DNA of 64,000 bases from Bolinopsis microptera. Its lineage: Eukaryota > Ctenophora > Tentaculata > Lobata > Bolinopsidae. The translations under genes were made by a program, and so were the position numbers. The notes beneath the pieces were generated by a model. The model was not told where the DNA came from, did no database searches, and saw nothing but the letters and a program-made list of their open reading frames with translations. The stretch is taken from assembly GCF_026151205.1 (NCBI RefSeq), contig NC_087084.1, forward strand, positions 7,055,394 through 7,119,393. The letters run 5' to 3'. Of this stretch, positions 43,905-55,650 are shown one piece after another (position 1 is the stretch's first letter; every line of letters starts with the position of its first letter).

Positions 43905-45313
43905 TTTAAGGGGGGGGGGTTCACCCTGATTTTTTTGTGAAACTTGGTTTCGAGATAGTAGTTGACCAACAAACTAGGACCAGTGACCAAACTTTTGAGG
44001 GGGTCCCGGACCCCAACCGCCAAACGGTGCCCGCGGGGCAGCCACGCCCATATTTGGTCCAAATCAGGCCCAATTTAGCCAAATACCCTGAACATGCCCA
44101 AAACCCAGATTTTAGGTGCTCTACTTGTAGCTAGTGGTCCCCGGAACTCGTATATGAAGTTTCATCAAGATTGGACAAAAAATGACTGAGTTATGAGCTA
44201 AAAACTATATGCCCATATTTGGGCATACGCACTAAATTTGATCGATTTTGGCCCATAAATTGGTCAAATATCAATATTTTTGAATGAAACTAACTTTATA
44301 TGAAAGGTAAGCCTAAACTACACATTCTCTATGATTATCAGCTCAATATCTACCTAACTGTGTATTCTGTGTTCAAATAATCGCAAAAAATGAACAAAAT
44401 CGCCCATATCTCAGTTCGCGATATTTGCAAAACTGACTTCGCTCAAAACAATAGAACTCAATAGGGTTTCAATATTTTTTCATGAAATTTTCAGAATCAA
44501 CGTAGAATTGTCTCATGACCTTAAGTTTTGGGACAGAATTTTGAGTTAGGCCTTTAAAAAAATTTGGCGGCCAAATTCTGAAAAATGCCCGGCAAATTTT
44601 AGAATTTGGCCAAATTCTAAAATTTGCCGGGCATTTTTCAGAATTTGGCCGCCAAATTTTTTTAAAGGCCTAACTCAAAATTCTGTCCCAAAACTTAAGG
44701 TCATGAGACAATTCTACGTTGATTCTGAAAATTTCATGAAAAAATATTGAAACCCTATTGAGTTCTATTGTTTTGAGCGAAGTCAGTTTTGCAAATATCG
44801 CGAACTGAGATATGGGCGATTTTGTTCATTTTTTGCGATTATTTGAACACAGAATACACAGTTAGGTAGATATTGAGCTGATAATCATAGAGAATGTGTA
44901 GTTTAGGCTTACCTTTCATATAAAGTTAGTTTCATTCAAAAATATTGATATTTGACCAATTTATGGGCCAAAATCGATCAAATTTAGTGCGTATGCCCAA
45001 ATATGGGCATATAGTTTTTAGCTCATAACTCAGTCATTTTTTGTCCAATCTTGATGAAACTTCATATACGAGTTCAGGGGACCACTAGCTACAAGTAGAG
45101 CACCTAAAATCTGGGTTTTGGGCATTTTCAGGGTATTTGGCTAAATTGGGCCTGATTTGGACCAAATATGGGCGTGGCTGCCCCGCGGGCACCGTTAGGC
45201 GGTTGGGGTCCGGGACCCCCTCAAAAGTTTGGTCACTGGTCCTAGTTTGTTGGTCAACTACTATCTCGAAACCAAGTTTCACAAAAAAATCAGGGTGAAC
45301 CCCCCCCCTTAAG
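43905..45313. repeat. 1.4 kb near-perfect palindrome without spacer
   Basis: Two arms of about 704 bases meet at 44609/44610 (agaatttgg|ccaaattct) with no unique centre. The outer ends are a G run (left) and C run (right) next to ttcaccctga and its complement. Only a handful of mismatches were seen (ccccgg against tcaggg; cgccaaacgg against gcggttaggc read inverted; gaacat against gaaaat). Any transcript through it would form a long hairpin. No transposase is encoded; frames seen on both strands mirror each other. Confidence 0.92.
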
Positions 45314-45671
45314 ACATCCATTTTGCATTGTGTTTCCAATATTAGAATTTATGATATGTATTGATTGAATAATTGGTAATAAATTTAACTTTTGTTTTAT
45401 TAAACTTTTGTTTTATTATCGCCGATATAATTTGTTGTTTCATGTTAAAAATAAAACATTCGTTTTAGAACAAATATTCTCAAGAAATACATCCAACATT
45501 AAATCAGTTAATTATAAACAACAAATATAATCCAAATCTGCAGCTTGCTAACAAACAGAAATTGCACAACCAAATCTCTTACCAAATTACAAATCAACCA
45601 CAAAAAATATGAATCTAGTCCTGTTGTAAAAATCCAAAACTGGATCAAATCCACCACTGAAAATGTCTCCT

Positions 45672-46109
45672 CTACATCAGCACACTCGCCACAACCACTG
45701 AAAAGAAGGTAGCAGCTCCCACCACAACTCTTCCAGCCCCGCTCTCCTCAGCAGACTCCAACGCAGACTTGATAGAAGCGAACTGTTCATCAGTGTACCC
45801 GTCCAGAGACTCCAGACCACTCTCACCTCCCTCTTCAAGTGCTGCTCTGATCTCCTCAATCTGCTCACTTGTAAAATCTCCAGCGCTACTTAAAGCATCC
45901 TTAAAAGCATCAATCTGTTCCTCGGCAAAGGAGCTGAAATCAAACTCGATAAGAAAATCTCCTACGTCACTGACAATGTTACCAAGTCCGTCGCTGACGT
46001 CCCCGAAAGCGTCACCCAGATTACTGGATATGTCCCCGATCACTCCGTCGTCTCCTACAAAACCTTGGATTAGGAGGCATAGGATTGTGAGTGCTTTTAT
46101 TCCGGACAT
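45672..46109 (-). CDS. secreted, probably GPI-anchored acidic protein, divergent paralogue (145 aa)
   Basis: Same architecture as the genes at 40.4 and 49.0 kb but without the His/Asp tract: a signal peptide (MSGIKALTILCLLIQGFVG), acidic glycine-rich repeats (GDISSNLGDAFGDVSDGLG), helix-loop units ending FDFSSFAEEQIDAFKDAL and LDGYTDEQFASIKSAL, and a hydrophobic C-terminal tail (GRVVVGAATFFSVVVASVLM) suited to GPI attachment. Cysteine is limited to the signal peptide. Shared motifs (DFSSF, S/T-x-E/D-Q) support common ancestry. Function is unknown; the surface position is an inference. Confidence 0.75.
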   Translation of the reverse strand: MSGIKALTILCLLIQGFVGDDGVIGDISSNLGDAFGDVSDGLGNIVSDVGDFLIEFDFSSFAEEQIDAFKDALSSAGDFTSEQIEEIRAALEEGGESGLESLDGYTDEQFASIKSALESAEESGAGRVVVGAATFFSVVVASVLM

Positions 46110-48411
46110 CGTGGTTACTTCTCTTCCTGGAGATACTTGGTGGTTAATTTTTGGAGTTGGAGATTTGAGGGAAAAAGGTTTTTACTTAGTTTTTGACAGT
46201 TCACGATCCAAAATTTCAAGCTAATTACAATGGCGCAATTTGATTACAAATCCTTAAAATCTAAAACCACAAATTACAATTTTTAAAAATCGTTCAAAAA
46301 TAAAACGCAGAGAGAAAAATATAAAACGACCAGCTGTTCGATGAGCTGTTGCTATCATCGTGCCACAACGTAACATTAGTGAATGCAAATAAATCGAATC
46401 TTCAACTTATATTGCTTGCTTGCTTGTCAGTAGAACGCAGACATCGATATTATTATTAAGGAAAACATGTATAATGTGTAATTCATAAGAAGGCAAGGGG
46501 GTTACCGTTACTGTGAAGGTGAAATTACTGAATCGGAGACAATTAAGCTTCGCCTGATCGATAAAATATCAAAAGTTATAAAGATCTGTAATTGTCGCCT
46601 GGGCGGGGACCTTGACTGGATTTTTCTCACCGATGGTTCCGCTGTATTTCTGCGGCGAAGGGATAAAGTTTAACATTACAGTTTCTATAATATGTCTGTG
46701 GCCAGTGTCATGGTAATACTTTTCTGCTTGAGAAAATTTAGCAGGTCCATTTCAGCAGCAAGCACTGTTCAAGATGTTCTTGTGTGGTCACGTAATCGTC
46801 AAGTTATACAAGGAAGCAGTCGCAATTATAGGGCCAGTTCTCGTATATTACGTAATATCGTTTAATCCATTTCCTCTGTTCATAATCTAAATCAGTTTTA
46901 GTCATAAAGTCTTATTCTAAGAACATAAAAATGAGAATACTATTTACCTATTTGATACTCATAAAATAATAGTATTACAGGAAAACAGAACCTGGATATA
47001 CATTCTCGTACTGTGAATCCGGCCGGCTTGGTCCCGGATTCATTTTTGAAATCCGGTCAAAATTGGGCAATTCTGAATTCGGTTGGGACAAGTATTTCGT
47101 AAAAACAAAAAATGAATTACTCCTGAAAAACACAACAAACGATAATCAATAGTTCAAAGTCGTGATTTCTAACCATCAAGATAATTCCAAATCAGAAAGC
47201 GAATTACGATTTAGAAATTTTAAATTATGTATTGATCTTCAGACTTCAGTCTATAACAGGACTGAAGAGCAATCTTAATTCTTTCCTGATAAGACATTTT
47301 TCCTTGTCGCATCAAACGGGATCAATACAAATTTACACAAGAATACATGGCAACCATGCGACTCATAAATAATACTCTAATCCGGATTTAACATAATCTT
47401 AATCTAGTTGGACAATTAATTTGTTGTCCAACTTGACCAATAGTTATAATAGTGGTTCTGTAGAATTACGGCTTACTTAATTTCTGCGGTCTCCTGGCCT
47501 GATTAGAATGCGTATTTTGGAATATATTTTTTACTATCTATATTGATGTAATATACAAATAGAAAGGACCGGTTGAGTCAAACAATTGTTTCAATCATGT
47601 AAAACCATGATATCATCAGTGTCAACTGAGGTAGGAACTAAATTATTGTAAGTTCATAGCTAAAAGTTGACATAAATAAGCAGCAGACGACGCCACCCAC
47701 AATTATACATATTAAACTATAGTTATATTGCTATGTTGTGTAAGTCTGTGGAGTAGAAGCGAGAAGGTATCGCATAAATTTTTTATCTGGCGTCGAGTAC
47801 ATTTCGAGCACATAAATATGAACTGATAACACCTTTAAGCTCCCTCGTTCATTGATGAGGAATTGTACAAATCATTATTGATTGTCAATCTGATTCTGCT
47901 GAACATGAGAAGAAATATATTTGTATATATTTTATAATTTATATTCTGTAGAACTCTATTAGTATGGAGAACTTCTAAGCACGTTATGTGAGCTAGGCTG
48001 ATAACACCTAAATAACACCGAAATAACACCTAACACCACCTAACACCACATGAATAACACCACCTAACACCTAAACGCTCCCTTGATTATTGTTATTTAA
48101 GTTTGCTCGAAACTTGATAAACTTGTTCTATATAACTCTAACTTCACTCAGTGCCAGAATCATTTGATTGACGAAGGAAACAGTCAAATGAACGGCTGTT
48201 ATTATGTGTTTCTGAGCAGAGGTTCATTTCAAATTCTTCTCCTGAGGTTGTATAACCATGAGCTGGTTTAATCCTTCTATAGTACTTTTAAAATGTTGAT
48301 AAAACAAAGTGTCGTTTATAAAGCTTGATCAATATATAATGTACAATGTACATTATATACATTTACTAGTCATAAATTGAAAAGTGTTGAGTAATATTTC
48401 ATTGGCTTAAT
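46110..48411. other. no gene recognised
   Basis: AT-rich intergenic sequence. A short acaccacctaacaccacc-type repeat lies at about 48005-48075. No supported coding sequence or RNA gene. Confidence 0.4.
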
Positions 48412-49039
48412 CAAAAATCTCGGTCCCGGATTATTCCGGGTCCCGGCAGATGTTACCGTTTTTAAACGTTCGATCAACGAAAAGACGGTCTCAACTACTC
48501 AATCAATATTATAGTTGGTGTACAGTGAGAACTGAGAAGATGCACAAAAATAATTTTGCTGGTCAGTTTTTATAACTTTAGTGTTTGTTTCGATATCAAT
48601 ATAAGTTTCGGTTTCAGCTTCAGTTTTGTTTTAATTTCAGTTTCACTAAGATTTTCCGTTCCTGAATAGATTAGTTCAGACTTGATACGAATAAAACAGT
48701 TACGATAGAGTAAACAGGGGAAACAATTAATGAATAAAACTGAATTCTAATCAATATTCGGTATAAAACACGTAATCTATCTGATTTTAAAATTAAAAAT
48801 TCAATTTGAACAATAAAAGCAGCTTGCTAATGCATATCAAAGAACTAAACGTATTCCAAGTTTTCTATGTTGTTTTCAATTATTTAAAATGTTCTGGTTA
48901 TATCATTACATAACGCATATCACTAAAAAGTATATTTCTGAATATATCTACATTTAGGAAATATATAAAAAGTCTATCAGAAATCGACTTTTGAAGAATC
49001 CTTGAAATTCGTGAATTTCCACCATCTGCACTGTCTCTT

Positions 49040-49594
49040 TTACATCATTATGTTCCCTGCTACCACCAAGCCAAGGACAGCCGCACTGACTCCAATCTGA
49101 GGTGAACCTCCGTGATGACCATCATCATGATCATGATCGTCACCATTCCCAGAATCACCGTATACTTGCAGAGTTGTGCCAATTTCCGCCTTTTGTGCAT
49201 CACTAAACCCGGTGAAATCAAAGTTTCCTGTGCTCATCCCCTCTTTGATTTTGTTCAGCTGGTCTTGTGTGAAACTGCTGTCCATGCCTGCCAACGCTGT
49301 GTCGACCTGATTCATCATGTCATTCGAGAAAGAACTGAAATCTATATCCCCAATGTTGTCCATAAGGTCGTTAAAGTCGTCATTGTTGAAGTTGTTAGCA
49401 ATGTCGTTGAAGGCATCCGCGTCAAAGCCGTCGACGTTGTCTTTGATGTTGTCAAAGGCGTCGTTGAAGTTGTCACCAAAGTCGGTGTCTCCAAAGTCTC
49501 CAAAGTCGGTGTCTCCAAAGTCTCCAAAGTCAACACCCATTATTAGGTGTACTAAGCAGACTGTCATGATTACCAATCGCACTGCTGCCATCAT
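49040..49594 (-). CDS. secreted, probably GPI-anchored acidic protein (184 aa)
   Basis: Paralogue of 40373-41119. A signal peptide (MMAAVRLVIMTVCLVHLIMG) is followed by tandem DFGDTDFGDFGD repeats, then NFNDAFDNIKDNVDGFDADA, helix units with DIDFSSFSNDMMNQV and NFDFTGFSDAQKAEI, a very short His/Asp patch (DDHDHDDGHHGG) and the GPI-type tail SPQIGVSAAVLGLVVAGNIM. Only about a dozen residues represent the metal-binding-like tract that spans 90 residues in the sister gene. The N-terminal DFGDT repeats are expanded instead. Function is unknown. Confidence 0.75.
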   Translation of the reverse strand: MMAAVRLVIMTVCLVHLIMGVDFGDFGDTDFGDFGDTDFGDNFNDAFDNIKDNVDGFDADAFNDIANNFNNDDFNDLMDNIGDIDFSSFSNDMMNQVDTALAGMDSSFTQDQLNKIKEGMSTGNFDFTGFSDAQKAEIGTTLQVYGDSGNGDDHDHDDGHHGGSPQIGVSAAVLGLVVAGNIMM

Positions 49595-49748
49595 GTTGCT
49601 TGCCTGGTTAGTAAATGATTGATTAGAACAAGTAGAATATCAAATAAAATTACAGACTAATACTTAAAGTGAATAATTTGTACTTCTAATCGCTTTTTAA
49701 AGGTTCTCTACCGCTACGGCCCACACCATGTTGTTATTAAATATATAA

Positions 49749-51805
49749 TGTATAGATGTGGATACTGGCGGGGAGGTGATAATTGTTTGTTTACATTAAT
49801 AGTGAGCACATGTTAAGCAGGCTGAGGAGGTGATAATTGTTTGTTTACATTTTAGGTCGAGCACATGTTAAGCAGGCTGATGAGGTGATACATATTTTGT
49901 ATTATAGAAGGCTTGTAACGCCTTCTTGTTACCCCCCTTTGAGGGCCCCGAATTATTTTCTGAACGAAAGCTCAAAAATAACCGAGAAATCGACCTTCTT
50001 ATTAACTCATTTTGATGACCGTTTCTAACCTAAAATTAGGGTTAGGGTTAGGGTTAGGGTTAGGGTTAGGGTTAGGGTTAGGGTTAGGGTTAGAGTTAGG
50101 GTTAATCTAAATGTCTAAATTGGGTTCAGTTGTCCGGTAGCCCGCTCTTGCGAGTTGACATTCTAAGCTTTCTGGTCTTTTCTTGCCTTCTTTGAGCTGT
50201 CAAAGAGCCATGAGACCAAGTAGACGTTTTCGTGATAAACTGTAAAACCTCTCCATATCGGGCCTCTCACGGGAGAAACGAGAAGTGTACGGTATAGAAC
50301 GTTTCATATACCTCATTAAGGGCCATAATATAATATACACGTGTTGAATTGTGTCGTATTGTGATTGAATCTAGTTCGATATGTATTACTACTTAGTTTA
50401 CATCACCCACCAAATGCGATATGAACAACTCGGTTTGATTGTTGAGGAAAAGAAGAGGTCTGGTAATACAGGTAGGCCGGTTTAGATTAGCACAATTGAC
50501 GGTACAGAGAGGTTTAATTTATTACAAATGTGATTATCTTAACCCCACTGATTCATCATTGAAATCAATAAAATGACAGTACAGCAGGCTATTGTTTCGA
50601 TCTTGACTGTACCATTGGTGCAGTTTCTGTGAAAATCGATAAGGCTGTATTATATTGTAATTAGTTATGAAACTCTTATATCGCGATCGTATGGTTAAAC
50701 TTAACGTTTTTCAGTTTCAGACCTTTCCACTTAGAGTTAGTAATTCCTGATTATTACTAAAATCTGCCGAAATTTACTGAACTCCAACTACAAATATTGG
50801 TGATTTAAGTATTCTTGAAACGAAAAATTGACTAAGTTTTTTTTGAAAATCATTTTTCTCCGTGTTTCATGCAATTTGATCACTTTTGGCGGAAAAAATA
50901 TTTTGAATTTTCGAAATTTTTCGAAGTCTCGAAAAAAAATTGTGACTGAAAAGTTTTCAAATCTTTTCTAAAAACTACTTTTTTCCGTGTTTTAAGCTAT
51001 TCCGATCATTTTTAGCCAATAAAAATTTTTTAGAATTTTGCTAATTGGTTAATTGATATATCGTGCTATATCGTGCTCTGCTCTGAAAATTGTGATAGAA
51101 CCTGTTCGAGTTGTTAATGAGACGATCTCCTTGTTCTTTCGTTGCAGAATCAACATGTTCTTTGTTTGAGTAACACAACAATTTTGAGGAATAAGGAAGC
51201 GTTATTGGGCTGTAAAACCAACTTAAATCGATTTCTCGTGCAGCGTTGTACAGGTGAGGAACAGTCACCAAAATGAGTTGCTTACCTGCTGTGTTTTGTC
51301 GTACTCTGCTCTTCGCTCAAGTTCGATCAGTTAAGGTGAGGATTGCCTCGATCTTTCGGTTTCAGCCCTAGGTCAAGAGCTGTAGAACCGAAGGATCAAA
51401 ATATAATATGTTTCTTGTTGCTCGCATTCTAAACTATAAAACATCGATTTTGAGGGATAAGGAAGTGTTTATAGGTTCTGAAACCTAGCTCAATCGATTT
51501 TTCGTGCAATTTTAGGTCAGAAACGGTCATCAAAATGAGTTAATAAGAAGGTCGATTTCTCGGTTATTTTTGAACTTTCGTTCAGAAAATAATTCGGGGC
51601 CCTCAAAGGGGGGTAACAAGAAGGCGTTACAAGTGTTACAAGCCTTCTATAATACAAAATATGTATCACCTCATCAGCCTGCTTAACATGTGCTCGACCT
51701 AAAATGTAAACAAACAATTATCACCTCCTCAGCCTGCTTAACATGTGCTCACTATTAATGTAAACAAACAATTATCACCTCCCCGCCAGTATCCACATCT
51801 ATTAT
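49749..51805. mobile_element. foldback element with ~290-base inverted arms
   Basis: The left arm (49749-50037) and the right arm (51509-51805) are inverted copies, beginning agatgtggatactggcgggg and ending next to gaccgtttct. Inside the arms, cctcctcagcctgcttaaca-type segments are themselves repeated. The interior holds a telomeric TTAGGG tract and a tandem pair of ~120-base segments (about 51165-51290 and 51425-51545). Copy 1 of the segmental duplication lacks the whole block. No transposase was found. Confidence 0.78.
50035..50105 (+). repeat. interstitial telomeric repeat (TTAGGG)n
   Basis: About 11-12 tandem TTAGGG units with one variant (TTAGAG), directly abutting the inner end of the left foldback arm. 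TTAGGG is the ancestral animal telomere repeat. Confidence 0.93.
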
Positions 51806-52082
51806 ATTCCAGTATTAAATGTGTGTAGTAGGCTGCTGGGCTTGACCCGCGAAGCGAACCCTGGAAAATAGTCAAGGTCGCAACGTGAAACTAGGTTTAA
51901 TTAACCTGGTATAGTATTAGTCAGTAGCAACCTTGTTTACCATGTACACTGTGTCTCATTTGTCAAAGAAAAGCACTAATACAACTCATTCCAAATATCA
52001 AATTAAAGAGACAAGAAACAACCAGAATCTTTATGTAGTCTAGGATTTTACTACACTACATGTCCAACTTAGTGGTTACTGT

Positions 52083-52335
52083 GATTACTGTGGTTACTAC
52101 GGTTACTGCGGTTACTGCGGTTAAAACTTTGGTAAGCAATAGTAGGTTTTAAAATTACATACTTATGGAGCTCGTATATTTTAAAGTTACATCAGGTCAC
52201 ACTAAAAGCACACTAAAAGTACACCAAACACTAACAGCACACTAACAGCACACTAACAGCACACCAAAAGCACACCAAAAGCACACCAAAAGCACACCGA
52301 AAGCACACCGAAAGCACACTAAACGCACGCAAGAA
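52083..52335. repeat. two short tandem arrays
   Basis: A 9-base array (ggttactgc and variants) at about 52074-52122 is followed by a 10-11-base array (acactaacagc / acaccaaaagc) at about 52199-52330. No gene is associated. Confidence 0.7.
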
Positions 52336-52782
52336 GCACAGATAAACTCGGTGTAAACTATTCGGATATCTCTAGTAGTTCATACAGAACATTCCAACAA
52401 CACACTGAATAGTTTGAACACGAAAACTGCAGGGGAATTAGTGAACACTGCGATCAGATTAGAACTATGTCACCTTCATTTCAAGGACCAGATTGTCAAC
52501 GAGACCTGATTACAAGTACGAGTATTACGTGATCGGTTTTATTGTCAAAAATTATGATTTTATTTTGATTTAAAGCCCAGAAAAAGCCTGGATCAATCCT
52601 GCTAAGGCTTAAATTTGAACACGTCATAGAAGATTAATACATAAGTAGTAGTAGCTAAAGCTTGGCCTCTCAATAGTTCCTTAAACAATGTTAAATAATA
52701 GAGTATGGACTAATCAAGAACATTTGATAACGACAAAGCCGACAAACCAAAACACTACAACAGGTCGGCGAAGGACGAATAT

Positions 52783-52861
52783 ACATGTCCCCGACGAATG
52801 TACATGTCCCCGACGAATGTACATGTCCCCGACGAATGTACAATGTACATTGTACATGTCC
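52783..52861. repeat. 19-bp tandem repeat
   Basis: About four copies of atgtccccgacgaatgtac, ending in a palindromic acaatgtacattgt segment. Confidence 0.75.
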
Positions 52862-54540
52862 CCGACCAAGTTGAGACTCATTATCTCGCAACTGAAGTTT
52901 GATAACCAACTGAAGCTGGCTCGATAACGCTAAATATCTGAATATAATAGTCCGCCTCTAATGAACACTGATACATTCTCCTGATGATATACCATAAACT
53001 CTGCCATTAAAGCATTAAGCTCACGATGTGGTCTCTACACTCCTCAATTACAAGCTAGCAGTTATAGTCAGACATGACGTACTAGTGTACTGTATACATC
53101 ATGTGTACTGTATACGTCATGTCTGAGATCTCTCGTTGCGACTATATTATCAGCTGGCTGTTTATTTCCAGTCTTACAATTAGAACGAAACAGTTAGTTG
53201 GAATTTGGTAAGGTCAATGAGTAATTTGGGCAACGGTGTATTACAAATTTCCCTGAAAAATTAAAATGTCTAGATCGATTAATTTCCACATCGTCCCCGA
53301 GATATCCTAACCACAAAATTCAACTTCAAGGTTGCACTTCATTCAACTGCTGTTACAACAATCGAAGGTACCGCAGGTACAGTTGTGCCTCATAGGGGCC
53401 GGAGAGCCGCTGGTATGTGGTATGTGGGAGGGGATACACAAAAGAAATGATCGAGCAAAGAATGAGCTTTGAGATTTATACATTTACCCCGGAAGTACGT
53501 TCCTACAAATGTGATCCATATTTCCAGACTTTCGTAATGATTAGGCTAAAAAACATCGTTTCTGGCTCAGTCTATTATTGGAAGAGTGACCTCATCACTG
53601 TATCACTTACTCGGATATCACCCTCTATAGTCGGGAAGCATCCCGTACCGTCTATTTGCGGTCTGATACCGTACTATTTCATGGAATCGCTAAATACTTC
53701 CTATTCTCCTGATCACGAATAGTTTTCCGAAGAACCAATCAGCTTTCAGCATTGACTAATAAAAACAGCTATCACTGTCACGTGTTGAAACTAACATGCC
53801 CCCCCCCCCCCCCCCCCTCCACTGGTATGTAGATCTATACCGTTTTATGGACTAGCTACTGACTAATTGTAATAAGCCTTTAAACATTTATTACCGCTAG
53901 TTTCAGTCATAAATGCCGTCTAAACATACTGCTCAGCTTAGTCATACAATCCATGATGTGCGTTATTTACGATCAGTGATCACGCACATCATTGCACGAA
54001 TTTTAAAATAAAGCTTATCAAGAAGAAGAAAGTGTGCTAAAGTGAGTTATTATATGCATGAAAATGGATATATCACGAAGGAACTAAAAGGAATGATGCA
54101 GACAAGAAAATTATATGGATGAAAATAGTGCTCAGCTAAGTAAATGTGTTAAAGTAAGTCATTATATCGACATTACTGCATGATAATAGATATGTGGACG
54201 AAAATAAGAAATTGGATGAAATAAGGATTTGCTAACTGTATGAGCGTTGCATTTAAGAACGAATTTCAAAATTTATTCGAAATGATATGTAAGATTGTCA
54301 TTGGAAGCCCGATTCAACTATACTTATGGTTATATCATACTAACTCGTAATTCAGTGCATCTCAGGGGTGTAGGAAGCGGGTGGGGGGGGGGGCTATTAT
54401 GAGTTGAAAATATTTTTTCGGATTTCTGAAGTCCGTACCTTATACATTCGGAAGGCTGTGGATGTGATTGGTTTCATATACTTGTAGCTTTATAGAAAAC
54501 GTGATATTTGGCCCGCAAATTTGAAGGAAAATAGGCGAAT
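52862..54540. other. no gene recognised
   Basis: Intergenic. It contains a run of about 20 C (53799-53817) and a plus-strand open frame at 53417-53722 without recognisable features. No supported gene. Confidence 0.4.
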
Positions 54541-54670
54541 TTGGTCTTCAGATTTAAAGGAAAATGCGGTATTTGTCGCGGAGAACTGAAAAATCGCGAT
54601 TTGTCGCGAGGCCAGGATCTGAAAAAATCGCGATTTGTCGCGGCAAACGTGAAAAATCGCGATTCCGCAC
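54541..54670. repeat. short repeat with atcgcgatttgtcgcg units
   Basis: Three to four imperfect units (aaaatcgcgatttgtcgcg) adjacent to the LINE remnant. GC-rich palindromic cgcg cores keep several frames open, so the frames here are not evidence of genes. Confidence 0.5.
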
Positions 54671-54811
54671 ATGCCGCAATTTCCTTTTGTCTTTGCCCCA
54701 AAATCTTTTTGGAGAAGTGCCAAAAAGTTCAGGCTGTAGCGCAAAGCGCCAAAAAATATTTCGAAAATCATTCCTACATCCCTGACCCCTGGTGCACTTG
54801 CAGCTTCGTGA

Positions 54812-55650
54812 ATGGCCAGCACGCAAACGCGTGGATTCTACCCTAAACTTAAAAGCAACGATAAATATTTGAGACGAAATAATAATAATCTTTTTAATAG
54901 TGATAATCTTTTTAATAGTGATGATCCAGCGCTTATAACTAAGAAGTTTTGGTCACATGTTAAGTATAAATCTAACTCCTGCCGTATTCCTAATTGTGTT
55001 AGTTATTCTGGACAGCTTCGGTTCAAACCCAAAGATCAAGCTGAACTTTTCAATTCTTTCTTTTATAACCAGTTTTCGGATCCTTCACTTTATGACACTG
55101 ACATCTCCTATGTCAATGATTTTGATATTGACTTCGATCATCGGGATGTTCGTAAGCTTCTTTCAAATATTAATTCAAATAAAGCCCAGGGACCAGATGG
55201 CATACACGGTAAAATTCTAAAAAATTGGATAGTGAAACAACAGCCTAGCCTAGTCTCTTTGCTCCCCATACTATTATTATTTTTGTTTTATTAATTTTTC
55301 TCTACCTTCCTATACTTTCAACATCATATCACACTTCACCCGCACACCTTCTCACACATTAATGACCATATCAGACCTGTATCTAATGTATCTGGAATTT
55401 GACGTATTAAAATACCAATTTTGACTATATATCCACAGTTATTCACCATGGATTTGTTTGTTATTAAATAGTTTTTCATAAACTTTTGGATTTAGATTAA
55501 TTCGATGTAATGGGTCCAACTTACTGCGGACATAGTTCACTATGTGTTTACCGTGTTTGGGTGCCCATCATATTTTACAGATGGGGGCGATATTTTGAAC
55601 GATTCTATTTTATATTCATCTATTGCTGTACTCTGTAAAATTTGAAAAGT
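54812..55650 (+). mobile_element. non-LTR retrotransposon remnant (linker before reverse transcriptase)
   Basis: The frame reads FWSHVKYKSNSCRIP, then FKPKDQAELFNSFFYNQFSD, then DVRKLLSNINSNKAQGPDGI, which is the conserved stretch between the endonuclease and the first reverse-transcriptase motif of jockey/CR1-like elements. After HGKILKN the sequence departs into a T-rich region, so the catalytic domain is deleted. Following sequence to about 55650 may be its 3' region. It is a dead fragment and differs from the LINE at 1630-5360. Confidence 0.75.

Larger units (their letters stand above)
48412..52065. repeat. segmental duplication, copy 2, enlarged by an insertion
   Basis: Matches 39838-41995 over its left part (to about 49730) and its right part (51830-52065). 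The roughly 2 kb between corresponds to the foldback element at 49749-51805, absent from copy 1. Divergence is moderate, with many small indels. Confidence 0.8.

Noticed and set aside
53417..53722. 101-codon plus-strand open frame
   Set aside because: No domain, no paralogue, no splice context and composition like the surrounding intergenic DNA.
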